The notes beneath the pieces were generated by a model. It searched no databases. It was not told the origin of the DNA and was given only the letters and a program-made list of their open reading frames with translations. Of a stretch of DNA of 64,000 nucleotides, positions 13,201 to 24,000 are shown one piece after another; within the stretch, counting starts at the first letter, position 1, and every line of letters begins with the position of its first letter. Made by a program: the position numbers and the translations under genes. The stretch is from Vitrella brassicaformis. Lineage: Eukaryota; Sar; Vitrellaceae. The stretch spans positions 508,066 to 572,065 of the forward strand of contig CDMY01000243.1 of assembly GCA_001179505.1 (NCBI GenBank), written 5' to 3'.

Positions 13201-14439
13201 ATCATGCCAATCTTGCCCATTCTTATCTCGCATCTTCACGTGTGGGTGCAGTGCATCCGACTGACCTTTTTGAGCCCCTCTGTCTCGAGCTGCTGGTGGA
13301 TGGAGTTGAGGTTGGCAGCCTTGGCCCGCCAGAAGCGGATCTCGACAATCGGTTCAGGGTTGAGGCCCTGCTTGAGTGGCGTCTCAGGGTCCTGCTTCAG
13401 CACATATCGGATCTGCTTGGTCCACATGACTACGGCGCCCTCCAAAATGTGCACACGATCCTTGTGCAGCTTGTCAGCTGCCTCGGCCGCCTTCTCGGCA
13501 ACAGCCTGCGCCTCCTTCTCTGACCAAATCGAATGTGTCGGCAGGGCAGACAGACAGACAGACAGACCCCTTTCATCTTTTCCCCCTAGCATGGCATGGC
13601 AGCGAGGCATGTCAGTGTGAGTGATTACCCACCCACCCACCTGTTGGCGGCAGCGGGAGGAGTGTTTTGCCCTTGATGAGGCCCGTAGTGACATAGAGAT
13701 TAGCGAGGAACACATGAAACTTGTCCAGCAGATCCTTGGAGACCAAATCTGACCAGCCTCGCTGAACACACCGACAAACAAACAAACAGACACGCGCCCA
13801 TCCACGAAGCAAAACGCCGCGCGCGTCAGAAGATACACTCACTCACTCATTCACTGACCTGGTTGAGAGGGTTTGACAGCGCGGTGAGGTATGCCGAATG
13901 ACAGATATTGTTGAGGATGTCCATCACATTGCGGGCCACCTCAGTGCATATGACGCTGCTGTTCATGTTGTCCTGCACAACACGCACACATGCCTTCACT
14001 GATGCTCCCGCTTTGTGTGTCATCCATCCATCCGTTTTCAATGATTGCCTTTGTGAGGTTGACTTCTTTCTCGCTCCGCGACATGACCAGGATTTTCTTC
14101 TTGATGGATGCGAGGGGCGGAAGCTCCCGGCATGTCGCCGTCACCGCCTCGCCTGATGCAGGCATAAAACTGATGTATGCAGCCTCGGGGTCATTCAGGA
14201 AGCTGTTCAGTGCGCGACTGAACAAGTGTACCGACACCGACAGATGGACAGAGAGATCAATGAATGAACAGCGGCCGTTGTGCGCTTTGTGTGGCTTACG
14301 AGTTGGCTTCGTCGGCTTCGAATCCCTTTTTGAATTTGTCCCAGTTTGCTTTCTTGAATCCGAACGCGGCCTGCACTCGCCTCAAGACCCAGTCCACCCG
14401 CAGATCAGCCTCCTTCTTCTTGTCGCCGTCGTCACCCAT
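1..14439 (-). CDS. Axonemal dynein heavy chain, outer-arm-like (C-terminal end beyond window)
   Basis: Motor subunit of a flagellar dynein: hydrolyses ATP in its AAA ring and walks along doublet microtubules. Read on the minus strand, several dozen short exons separated by introns of mostly 60-110 nt encode the tail and linker, AAA1 to AAA4 with four P-loops, the stalk with microtubule-binding tip, and AAA5. AAA6 and the C-terminal domain lie outside the window. I place the start at 14,439 ([19 protein letters not shown]), because this exon (14,300-14,439) splices in frame to the next (from 14,217). AAA1 ([17 protein letters not shown]) and AAA4 ([14 protein letters not shown]) resemble the DNAH9/11/17 and algal outer-arm alpha/beta class more than inner-arm or cytoplasmic chains; that subclass call is from memory of family sequences. 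The intron at 13,973-14,048 appears to be GC-AG. The gene implies a flagellated life stage. Confidence 0.93.
1373..2046 (-). other. Dynein stalk coiled coil and microtubule-binding tip
   Basis: An exon with heptad-rich Ala/Glu/Lys segments on both sides of a globular insertion. The insertion includes [19 protein letters not shown] and [14 protein letters not shown], the standard microtubule-binding domain between the ascending and descending stalk helices. It splices upstream to the helix encoded near 2,300-2,110 across an intron at about 2,047-2,109. Confidence 0.9.
2110..3144 (-). other. Dynein AAA4 module and start of stalk
   Basis: One long exon. The P-loop GVGGSGKQ is encoded by 2,970-2,947. 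The conserved [20 protein letters not shown] and [13 protein letters not shown] segments follow, then the first stalk helix (about 2,330-2,110). Confidence 0.9.
3725..4345 (-). other. Dynein AAA3 module
   Basis: Two exons. The P-loop GSVGTAKT is encoded by 4,287-4,264. The following exon carries FFIDDFNMP (Walker B region) and [20 protein letters not shown], the hallmark region of AAA3. Both motifs look functional. Confidence 0.88.
5302..5623 (-). other. Dynein AAA2 P-loop exon
   Basis: Encodes the AAA2 nucleotide-binding loop GPPGSSKSC (24-nt P-loop core at 5,601-5,578) and the conserved [20 protein letters not shown] segment. The GxxGxxK(S/T) framework is kept, but Ser replaces the usual Gly before Lys. 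AAA2 normally binds ATP without hydrolysing it, so this may be tolerated. Confidence 0.88.
6289..6915 (-). other. Dynein AAA1 module (main ATPase site)
   Basis: Two exons (about 6,915-6,540 and 6,450-6,289). Walker A GPAGTGKT is encoded by 6,745-6,722. Walker B lies in CFDEFNR, encoded by 6,595-6,575. Both catalytic motifs are intact, so this is predicted to be the active power-stroke site. The preceding [16 protein letters not shown] segment is typical of axonemal heavy chains. Confidence 0.93.
6985..14439 (-). other. Dynein heavy chain N-terminal tail and linker exons
   Basis: About two dozen exons encode the stem that binds intermediate chains and partner heavy chains, followed by the linker that swings over the AAA ring. 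Recognisable landmarks are the N-terminal exon at 14,300-14,439, a segment ending in [10 protein letters not shown] (exon near 13,640-13,765), long helical exons such as 10,855-10,340 and 11,400-10,900, and linker exons between about 9,400 and 7,000. Length and order are as expected for an axonemal heavy chain. I did not verify every junction. Confidence 0.8.
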
Positions 14440-14786
14440 TATAATGGCTGATGACTATGGGGCTCTGGTGACAATGGCGTGATCACACAAGCAGCGGCCT
14501 TCAACCGAGGGCAGCAGACGAACAGCAGGAGATGTGTGTTGGCAAAAAAGAAGTAAACCACGCTGATGGCGCCTGATGAGTCAGAAGCTCTCCCTGCAAT
14601 GACAGCACTCGCTCTTGCCACTGACTGATGGACTCTCGTCTTTCCTCAAAAAGACTGCTGGCGAGCTCGTATCCGGCCCCCACAGCGCGCAAAAAATCGT
14701 CAACCGCTTGTGTACGGTGCCTGTCTTCCCTCGCTGCTTCTCCCCTCCCCCTCTTGTGCTGCGTACGTGCATGATTGTCTGTAGTT
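14440..14786. promoter_or_regulatory. Divergent promoter region, dynein / YeeE-YedE
   Basis: A 347-bp space between two start codons facing away from each other. It should hold both 5' UTRs and a shared or back-to-back promoter. I see no clear TATA box or other named element. An antisense ORF covering 14,501-14,878 overlaps the first YeeE/YedE exon and is not used by the dynein model. Confidence 0.5.
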
Positions 14787-17571
14787 ATGGCCTCGTTGCG
14801 ATCAAGTGGCGAAGGCCGCGTCCTGTGGATAAACTCACAAGGCCCTGTACGGGAGGTGCGCGAGGGCATCAACCTCACACCAGGTGACAGACAGAGGACA
14901 GAAAGACAGACGCTGAATACTGACTGTATGCTTGGCTGACTGTCACCCTGTATGTGTCCAGGGAGTTACTTCACACGGCTTTTCCTTCCTGGTGTGACGT
15001 TTGCTTGTGCCGGCGTTGGTCTGTTGCTGACGTTGTTGGTATGTCATCTGCACGGAGGCTCACGCCTAGCCGTTCTGGCATTCCTGGGTAAGTAAGGTCA
15101 GCCAGATGGAGCGATATCAGTCTTCCACAAGTGACAGCTCCATTTTGTCGATTTGCCTGCATGCAGGGAGCGGCTTCGGCGTGGTGCTGGTGTCCACGGA
15201 TTTTGGGTTCACGATGGCGTTCCGCAGCTTGATAGCGGACAAGAGGAGCCGACAGTTCCAGCTGGTGCTGCTGCTCGCCGGCATGACATGCCTGGTGAGC
15301 GGTCCGGTGCTGGCCCTCTCCCCGTCCGTCTATCGCCCCCATGAGGCAGCCGTCGGCCTCTCCGTGCTTGGCGGCAGCTTCCTGTTCGGTCTGGGAATGC
15401 AGCTGGGTGACGCGTGCGGATCGGGCACTTTTCACAGGCTGGCCCTGCTCCAATGGAGGGGCCTGGTGCTGCTGCCCACATTCATGCTCGGCTCTGTACT
15501 GGGGACGTCCCAGTGGCACATGTGGGCGCAACTGCCCTGGTACCCCCCCGTCATTCTATACGAGGAGCTCCCCGTCGGCGTGGCCATGGCCCTGCAGCTG
15601 GGACTCATCGCCGCACTCATCTGCCTGGTCCGGTGCGTCGAGTGGGCGGCCCACGGGGACATGCAGCCCCTCATTGTCATGGGCGCTCCAGCTGGGGTGG
15701 CGAGTGAAACCGAAGCCAGTCGCCTGCCCCTCGTGTGGACCCGTTGGCTGGGTCTTGATTGGCGGCGGCGGCACTACGAGAAGCTCGAGATGACCCCCAT
15801 GCATGACGGCGATCCCGAGGAGCCCTTCTCGCCATTTCCCATTACTCCCCTCGACCCTCTTCGCCACCACATGATGGGGACAGCTGCCGGGGACACCCCA
15901 CCATTCTTCCCCAACCAGTCACCGACACATCACCTAGACTTCCATCTCGGCGCGCTGACCAACCCCACCCGGATGAGGTCAGCTTCCGACGGCCTCCAGC
16001 AGCACAAGGCCGTCAGCGTGAGAAAGAAGCGCCGTGGCGTGACGCCTCGGTCCAGAGGCAGGAGGTGGCCCACCAGCAAGGTTGTGAGGCGGCTCTCGTC
16101 CCATCGGCGGAGGAGGACTCATCATCCGCATCATGCGATGGGCACCGTGACGCAGCATGAAGGCAATGCAGGGGGGCCATCGGCCTCGTCCACGGTGCCT
16201 GGGACGCACTCGGCCCCGTGCATTGGCCGGCAGCCGGCGGTCCTGCCCCCAGATCCCCACAGTGACCCAGCGAGGCAGCGTGAGAGAGACGAGAAGACAA
16301 GGAGACCGAACGAGGCATATGAGCTTCGGTTAGTGACGAATGGGGCCAGTGGTCATTCCCCATCACACCTGTCCCCGTCGCCCGACGACTCGCCTTCCTG
16401 GATGCGAGAGGCGTGCTACCAGGCAGCCGTGGCAGGCAGCCCCCTCCTCCCGCCCGTCAGCGTGAGAGTCGATCCAAGCTGGACATCATCTCGCGGCGAG
16501 AGTTCGGCTGAGAGCCGCTTCCTGCCCCCTTTGCCCCTCCCTGCCGTGGCGGCCCGCTCGCCACCGCCCGTGGGAGTATCTGATGAGGAGAGGGCGACTG
16601 TGAGGTCCATGTGGCTCGCGGTGTGTCTGCTGGCAGCCCTGAATGTCGCGACGCTCATGGCTGGAGGCAAGCTGTGGGGAGTGAGCACAGGCATCACCGT
16701 GTGGGGCGCCAAGCTGTACACGGCCTTGTTTGACCTGCCGGGAGTGGTGCCGTTAGCGCAATGGCGGTATTGGCAGAGAGCCGATGCGCAAAGTGTAAGC
16801 GAAGCGCTCACCGAACAGACAGACAGACAGACAGACATCACACGACCAACCGGCGCGCATTGCATTGTGTCGGTCCGTGGCACGTGTGCTGTGTGCAGTT
16901 GCTCGAGGCCCCGTTGCTGGGTTCCATTCCCTCGTCAATGGACGCGGGCCTCGTGCTTGGCGCCCTCCTGTGCGCATGCATGCTCGGCAGAATCGACTGC
17001 ACACGACCACCGCCCGTTCCTCTCCCACTTAGGTCATGGTCCCGGCAAATCCGCCAGCGGCGTCAGAGCATGTCGTCGACGCGGTCGACGAGCAGCGGCT
17101 CGCAGCGGGGCAGCAGCAGCCGGTCATCCAGCCAGGGCAGCCCCCAATCGGGCAGCCCCGTCAGCTGGCCCACGGCTGCTGCTGCTGCTGCCAATGGCGG
17201 AGGGGAAGGGCTCCATACAGATACACACGAGGGGGAGGGGAAGAGCCTGGGAGAGGTGGTTGAGGTGCCGTTCGATGTGGCGTATGAGCAGACGATCAAT
17301 CTGCACACGCTGGTCGGTGCCTGCATGGGCGGCATACTCATGGGATACGGTGCACGACTCGCGGGCGGATGCAACATTGGCGGGTACGTCACCCAGTGCT
17401 GGGCAGGAGGGCATCGGCACTCACTCTGTGTCTCTGTGTGTGTGTGTGTGTGTGGTTCATGGTAGGTTCTTGGGTGGTGTGTGTTCATACTCGCTTCATG
17501 GGTGGGTGTGGCTGCTGGGCGCGATGGCCGGCAATGTGCTGGGAGTCCACGCAAGACCGTGCTTCATCTAA
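14787..17571 (+). CDS. YeeE/YedE (TsuA-like) sulfur-compound permease with large disordered insert
   Basis: Probable membrane permease of the YeeE/YedE (Sulf_transp) family, whose bacterial members import thiosulfate. Five exons join in frame: 14,787-14,883, 14,962-15,087, 15,167-16,794, 16,899-17,383 and 17,466-17,571. They sum to 2,442 nt (813 aa). Hydrophobic segments flank two Gly/Cys loops characteristic of the family: QLGDACGSGTFHRL near residue 155, and MGYGARLAGGCNIGGF spanning the last junction. Between the two halves lies a long hydrophilic, Pro/Ser/Arg-rich insert (about 15,780-16,590) that bacterial homologues lack. A second low-complexity stretch (Ser/Arg/Gln/Ala-rich) follows in exon 4. 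No clear targeting peptide is seen. Substrate and membrane are unknown; thiosulfate is inferred from the family. Confidence 0.85.
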
Positions 17572-18436
17572 TGGATGAACATGAACACACGGACCTGACT
17601 GACCGACCGACCGACCCATGGCTGGATGCCCTTGCGCACATGCACACCTCCATGATAGATGCGAGACGAGAATGCCGCTGTTTGCGGCGGGCGCCACTGT
17701 TTGTTTTTTTTTCCAACATGTGTCTTAGAGGGGCGCGGGGCGGGGAGAGGGGGCGGTGGTGTAAAGAAAGGTGCTTTCCGTGACTGAATGAATGCATGTA
17801 GACAGTGCATACGAGACATTGGGGTGTAATAGGGTGTATTGGTGTGGGCGGCTGTGCTGGGGCTGGGGCTGGGTGGATCGATGGCCATGTAGATCCGTGG
17901 ATGGGCTGGCGACTAGGGCGTGTATGTACTGCACGAGAGAAGGGGATGAGTACCTGGCTGATCCATGATATGATCCACACTATGAACCATATCGCCAGTC
18001 GGAAAATACATACATTGACTGTATGTATCACCGGGAAAGTCCATCTGTCCGTCCGTCCTTTGATACATCCATCCCCCGTACCATATGAGTCAGTCCGTCC
18101 TCTCTACACCACACCACACCCTCCCAGCCACCCACCCCCCCATCCATCCATCCATCCATATCTGTCTGCGCGTACGCATATCGTGTCACCGATGGATCCG
18201 CCGTGTCTGTCTGTTACTCACCCGTACGTATTATGCTCAGCGCAGCGCACCACCGACGTGTCGTCGGTGGTGACGCTCGTCAGCCTGTCGGTGGCCGTCA
18301 CGTTGCGTATGAGCACCCTCCCATCAATCGTCGCCATAGGGGGCACACGAGGGGCCATGTTGGCATGTCCACCACCGTGACCACGGCTGACGATGGACAT
18401 GACATGGGAAAGGCGTTTCGTGTGTGAGTATGTGAG
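17572..18436. other. Spacer between convergent genes
   Basis: About 865 bp between the stop codons of two convergent genes, so both 3' ends lie here. It contains (CCAT)n-like and pyrimidine-rich simple sequence near 18,110-18,160 and no ORF I would support. A short minus-strand ORF at 18,218-18,400 is not joined to the neighbouring gene by any in-frame splice. Confidence 0.6.
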
Positions 18437-20837
18437 TCAGTTAGCTTTCTGTCTCCGTTCGTACAAGGGCATGGGTGGTCGATGCTTCGTATGGGGTGGC
18501 CCGCGAGAGTGACGATAAGGACAGCTTAGCTGCACACACGGATATCCACACACACACACGCCCCCTCATGTGTGTGTCCTTCAAGCGCCCACATTATATA
18601 TGCCACATACCTCTTTCTGTGTCAAGTCGTCGTCCGATTCCTCCCCGGATCCCTCCCCACTGCTGCTGTCACTGCTGCTGCTGCTGCTCGAGTCGGCACT
18701 GCTGCTGTTGATGACCTGCTCAAACACCTCTGACGCACGGACACCCTGACCAGGCAAGCCACCACGCAGATCGGCCATCGCATCCAACACAGACATCGAG
18801 GAACCCCCAGCGGCTGGGAGGGGGTGGAGGGAAGGGGGGAAAGAGACATCGGGCATGGCCACGTAGCCCGTAGATGCACTACCACCACCAGCAGCAGCAG
18901 CGGCTTCTGGGCCGCCCTGCCTCTGCCTCTTGATTTCTTCGAAGTTGGCCGGGAGACGGCCGACGAAGTGGTCCGCTTCGAACACCGCCGCTGCATCGGG
19001 GACATCGGCCTCATGATGCGTGTGTCTCCCCGCCACCCTGTCCCTCCCCCTCTCTCTGGTGGCCCTCCTCCCGCCCCTTTGTGCCCTCTGCTTCTCCCGG
19101 ATCAACCGATCTCGCAGCCGCGCCATTGAGGCCTCGCGCAGGGCCTGCAGCGCTATGGCACGGTTCCGCGGAGGGACGGGGGGGAAGGGCCGGCCCACAT
19201 ATGGGCTGCGGGACGACGAGCTGTCGGCTATGAGGTTGTGGAAGCGGCTCACGTACATCCGACCGGTGCGGGCGTCGCGCACCACGAAGGGCGGGATGGT
19301 GTCATCCTCTGCGTCGTCGACCATGTGGGTGTGGGTGTGCATGTGTGGAGGCGCCTCATCGATGAACCCCAGGCCCCCATCAAGCGGCGGGGGAAGGAAG
19401 AAGGCCGAAAATCCCTGGCCCATGAGCTCATCCACCGACTCATCTCCCCCCTTGCCCCCCGACTGCGGCTCGCTGTCCGCCTCCACCCGCCTCTTGCGAT
19501 AGCTGCGCGCCGCCTGCCGCACACTGCGCCTTGGGGCTGTGCAGGGTGCTGCGGGGGGTGGTTGTGGGTGGGGTCTCTCGTCTTTGCTCTGTCGTCGCTT
19601 CGTGGGGGTGGGTTGATCGTCGCACACCAACGCACGACGTGCGGGCTTGGCCTTGCGAGAGGGGCTGCGTGTGCGAGGGAGAGGGAGAGGGCTGTCGGAC
19701 GTGGTGGCCTTCTTGCGGGCAGACCGCACTCCCTGACATAGCAACGGAATGGAACGGAATTACAGTGGCATTTTCTCCTGATGTCTCTTCCCATTTCACT
19801 CGTTATTGCCTACTTGTTTCACCGCTGCCCGCCGCTTGACGGCCTTTTGCTTCGGTTTTGGTTCGGTGGCCTTGTTGTCAGCCAGTAGGGCGTCGGCGGT
19901 GTGGCCGGCGGGGGGCAGACCCTCTGATGTGGACACGTTGCGCACCACTGATGGAGACGGGTCATTCCCCCCTGCTGATGCCGCCTTGTCGGGCATTGGC
20001 TCGTCGCCCCCAACCTGCAAACGATCAAGCAATCCAGTACAATTCGATTTATAAGCTTAATGGGATGATGGATGCATTTGGGATGTAATATGTACCTCCC
20101 CTGTATCCTCCTGCGGCTCCTCCTTTCGCCCGTCGACTGATATCACCGCAACAGGCCCCTCTCCAATACAACCACTCTCACGCACACCCTCAGCCCCTCC
20201 CTCTCCCTCCCTGCCCCCCTTCTTGGTGCCGACAGGACCCTCACTCGGCTGCCCTCCTGCTGCTAACGGTGCATTCGGGAGGGCCCCACCCGCCAGTTCA
20301 TCCGCGGCTTCGTTGTCACCACCGTGCATCTCGCTCGGTGGCTGCTGCTGCTGCTGCTGGTGCTGGTGGTCGTGATCTTTGCGCTTCCTCTTTTTGCGTT
20401 TGGGCGGCAGGTTGTCCATCGAGAGCCTGTCCAGCGAGATGATCCGCACACTGGGGTTGCGCCTGTGGCACTCCCGCAGGACCAGCTGCCGATCGTCATC
20501 GTTGAGCTCGAGGGGCCGCGACGTGCGAAGGGCCACCTTGCCCGCTAAAATAGACTCCAAACCTGCACCAACCAAATGGCCCGGCCAATAAATATAGGTA
20601 AGCTGAAACACCAGTGCAGTGCACACACACTGGCAAGGCGAAGTGGGGCCTACGTGAGAAGAGGTCAGCTTTTGAGATACGATAGTGCGGACAGAGCGAT
20701 TCGATGGCGTCGTAGAGTTTGCCGCCATCGAGCACACGGGCCGTCCAAAGCGCTGCCAGCAGCAGGGCCTCCTCGCTCTCCCGCCAGGCATCGGGCGGCC
20801 TGGATGGGGGTGGGGGAGCATCAACCGGCGCACTCAT
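18437..20837 (-). CDS. Unrecognised low-complexity, probably nuclear protein
   Basis: Function not recognised. Five exons splice in perfect frame: 20,837-20,654, 20,562-20,096, 20,014-19,814, 19,732-18,611 and 18,529-18,437. They sum to 2,067 nt (688 aa). The N-terminal ~60 residues contain a short acidic/hydrophobic helical segment (AWRESEEALLLAALWTARVL), loosely like a Myb/SANT-type helix; this is weak. Next comes KRKKRKRKD with a His/Gln run, a likely nuclear localisation signal. A long basic/acidic middle contains a compact segment (PFVVRDARTGRMYVSRFHNL), and the tail is Ser/Asp/Glu-rich. A chromatin or transcription role is only a guess from composition. Confidence 0.7.
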
Positions 20838-21091
20838 TTGACTACATGTAAAGCGGTCCTCACCCCCGCCCCCATCCCTCCCCAGCAGACGTCTTTGTGC
20901 GCGGGAAAACAACGACGAGAAAACGATCGCTCCCCCAGATTAGCTCGCACGGGGGACTCGGAGAAAAAAGGGCAACGTTTGAGGCCTGAATTCCCGCAGC
21001 AGCATACTGCCGTTGTCCCGTGATCGTTTGCGCCTTGAGATCTAGCTCTTGAATCGTTCGTCCCTTGGTTGACCAGGCCCTGCTGCAATCA
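20838..21091. promoter_or_regulatory. Divergent promoter region
   Basis: About 254 bp between the start of the minus-strand gene (20,837) and the proposed start of the plus-strand gene (21,092). It presumably carries both 5' UTRs. No recognisable element was seen, and the right boundary depends on an uncertain first exon. Confidence 0.35.
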
Positions 21092-24000
21092 ATGCAGTGG
21101 ATCAAGGGGGTGCTGGGCATTCGTAGCCCGACAGTGTCAGCGACAAAGGGCACATACGGTCAGCGCACGCAAAGCAAAACAGCCGGCCACTTCAAGATCT
21201 GCCTTTCACAGTGAGTGCTGCGATGTGTGCGATGATGTGTGATGTGCAGGTGCTGATGGCCCCCGTCCAGGGTCTTCGTCGACGCCCTATGAGGTGACGC
21301 GGCGGGGCGGCAGCAGCGACGATGACCCCGAGGATGAGACCTTCATCGGTAGGGTAGCTAGACATACAGAGGGAGGATGCTCTCAGAGAGAGAGAGATAG
21401 AGAGAGAGAGATGGGCTCCCTCATAGCACACACAGGCGCTGACTGACTGCTGTGATGCTTGCACACGTGTGCAGATCCCGTAGACTATGACCCTGACACA
21501 GTGCCGGCAGAGCAGGAACTCAGAATGAGGTACATACAAAGATGCAGCCAGCTATCGCGATGCGTGGGTGGGTGGGCACCAGTGTGGGTGGGCAATAGCC
21601 GTGGGTGGTGTGCTGATTGGTGTGTTTGCAGGAATCGTATCTTGGGTCACTTCAAGCAGTATCGGCATCAGGCCGAGCATGAGCTCACCTTGAACGAAGT
21701 CACCAGGGCACTCATGGTGAGTGAGAGGGGGACGGAGCAAAGACACACACTCACCACCGGCCGCTCGGGAGACCGAGCGGTGTGGTCGGTGCGCGTGCAT
21801 GTGTATGTGCATGTGTGTGTGTATGTGCATGTGTGTGTGTATGTGCATGTGTGTGTGTCAGGGTGTGCAGCGTGGTTACGACATCCGCATTGTGGACGAC
21901 GTCTTTCGCCGCGCCGACATCGCCAACCTCAGGGCTGTCAGAGTGTAAGCAAGCATAGCCAACACGCAGGGGTGTGTGTGTCGCTTAGACATCTGTTTAT
22001 CCGTCCTCGCTGTCTGTGTCAATCAAAACATAATAACTATGGGTGGGTGTTGGTTGTGTTGGATTGCTCAGCGACGTGTTCATCGACCGATACATCGAGA
22101 AGGTCCGCAATATATATAGACGGCACGGCACACGCAACGCACGGACAGGCGTATGTATGTATGTTTCCATGTGGTGTATGTGTGCATGTTGGTTGATATA
22201 TGTAGTTGAAGGAGATGAAGGCCTGGTGGGAGGTGGCCCGCAACGCTTGCATCAACACGCAGCGCATGTTCGACGACAACGAAGCCAAAATGACCAGACA
22301 CCAGGCCGAACACTACAACGAATACGGGGTGAGTGAGTAACCGAGCCGGTGGCCGATGGACCAATGGCTGGCTGGGGGGCTGGGGACACACGCAGGGCAG
22401 GGCAGCCCACCACTGTATGTGTGTGTATGTGTGTGTGTGTGGACAGATATCGGATGACAGTCGTCTGACGGTTGAGTTGCTGGAGGCGCAGAACATCCCC
22501 ATGTACAAGGTGCCCCGGGTGCTCCCGCCCGCACCACCCGCGCCACCAATGCCTGGATACCCACGTACGATACCAACACCACACACAAACGAACTGCGTG
22601 CCCTGCCGTCAACTCACTCCTGCATTTCTACCACTCACTCTGTGCGTTGTGTGCAGCGGTGCCACCTCCCGAGCCTCGTGCGCCTCTGTTGTGGTTTTAC
22701 ATGAATTGTGCGCACCAGCACGTGACCTGCGAGGCCCTGCAGCCGGCACCACACATCATCATCGACGAGACCTTCACTTTGTGAGTGAGGAGGAAGACTT
22801 TGCCGGGAGAAGATGGGGAGGGGAGGGGTGTACTGTATGGGTGTTCTTCTTGTTGGTTTGTGTCGATGGATGGATGGATGGATGGATGGGTTCAGCGACA
22901 TAAGTCAGCCTGAGGAGGTGTTGGTGTGCACCCTTGTGTGTGGCGACCCGGCCATCCCATCTGAGTAAGTCGCTACCACCACCATCTGTCTGATGCGCGT
23001 GTTTGTGTGTGCTCCAGCTCCGAGTCCATCGGCGAGTGCCAGATCGACCTCAAAGACATACAGGGTAAATAACCCAACCAAGCGGCCAACCACCACACAC
23101 AGTCACGTACGTCATGTGCAGACCAGCGCAAGGTCGAGATGCGGTGCGACCTGGGCGACGGCGCCACACTGCAGCTCGCCGTGCAGTGGATATGGAGCAA
23201 GGTCAGCCAGCCCTTCAGCCGTCCGTTACATGCATCAATCAGATCCACTGTGTAGTGTATGTGGTGGTTGTGTTGTGGTGTTCTCAGGCCCGTTTGTATG
23301 AGAACTATCGTATGGTCTTTGGCGAGAAGCTCATGCGCAGGAAGGCTGAGCTGGAGACCGCTGAACGAAACCTATACGCCGGACTGAGTATGCAGTCAAC
23401 CTGGGAGGGACAGGAAACCCGACACACACCGGCTGATCTGCCTGCCTGTCTGTCTGTCTGTCTGTGTATCTGTGTGTAGCTCCTGTTGACGACCCTGTGA
23501 GCAACCCAGCGTCATATGCCGTGTCGAGGGGCATCGATGTGGTGAGGAAATGAGCAGGGGGGGGAGGGAGCTAGACACACGTCAGTCGGGCCAGGTCGCA
23601 TATGTTGTGTGAGTGCAGGCGATGGGATGGATGAAGCTCCACGATGCACAGGTAGGTGGGTGTACAGAGACAGACGACTCACGTAAGACAGACAAGTGAG
23701 CGAATATCTGTGTGCGTGCCGTGCCGTCTGCAGCGGCTGTCTCGGTGGTTTGTGGTCATCTACATGCTGCTGTCGGCACTCGCCGCATTCGCCAAGTGAG
23801 TGAGGAACCAGCCAGCCAGAAAGCCAGCGTGGGACTGACGTATTGATGCGTGCCTGCCTGCGTGTGCGAACTTACACTACTTACTGCAGGCCTGACTTCC
23901 TGAACCTGCTTGTGGCTGCATTTTCCTTCTACAATAACCTCTGTACCCCCCTCCCCCCTTCCCCCCCCGCGGCACACACACACCGTCACACTCACGCTCA

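Noticed and set aside
14501-14878. Minus-strand ORF upstream of the dynein start, as a possible first dynein exon
   Set aside because: It overlaps the first coding exon of the divergent YeeE/YedE gene. The dynein N terminus at 14,439 already splices in frame and needs no upstream exon.
16013-16366. Antisense ORFs within the YeeE/YedE insert
   Set aside because: Mirror of GC-rich low-complexity coding sequence; no independent support.
18218-18400. 60-codon minus-strand ORF as a last exon of the 18,437-20,837 gene
   Set aside because: The exon at 18,529-18,437 fits the donor at 18,610 in phase with a clean acceptor and a stop; the 18,218 ORF does not.
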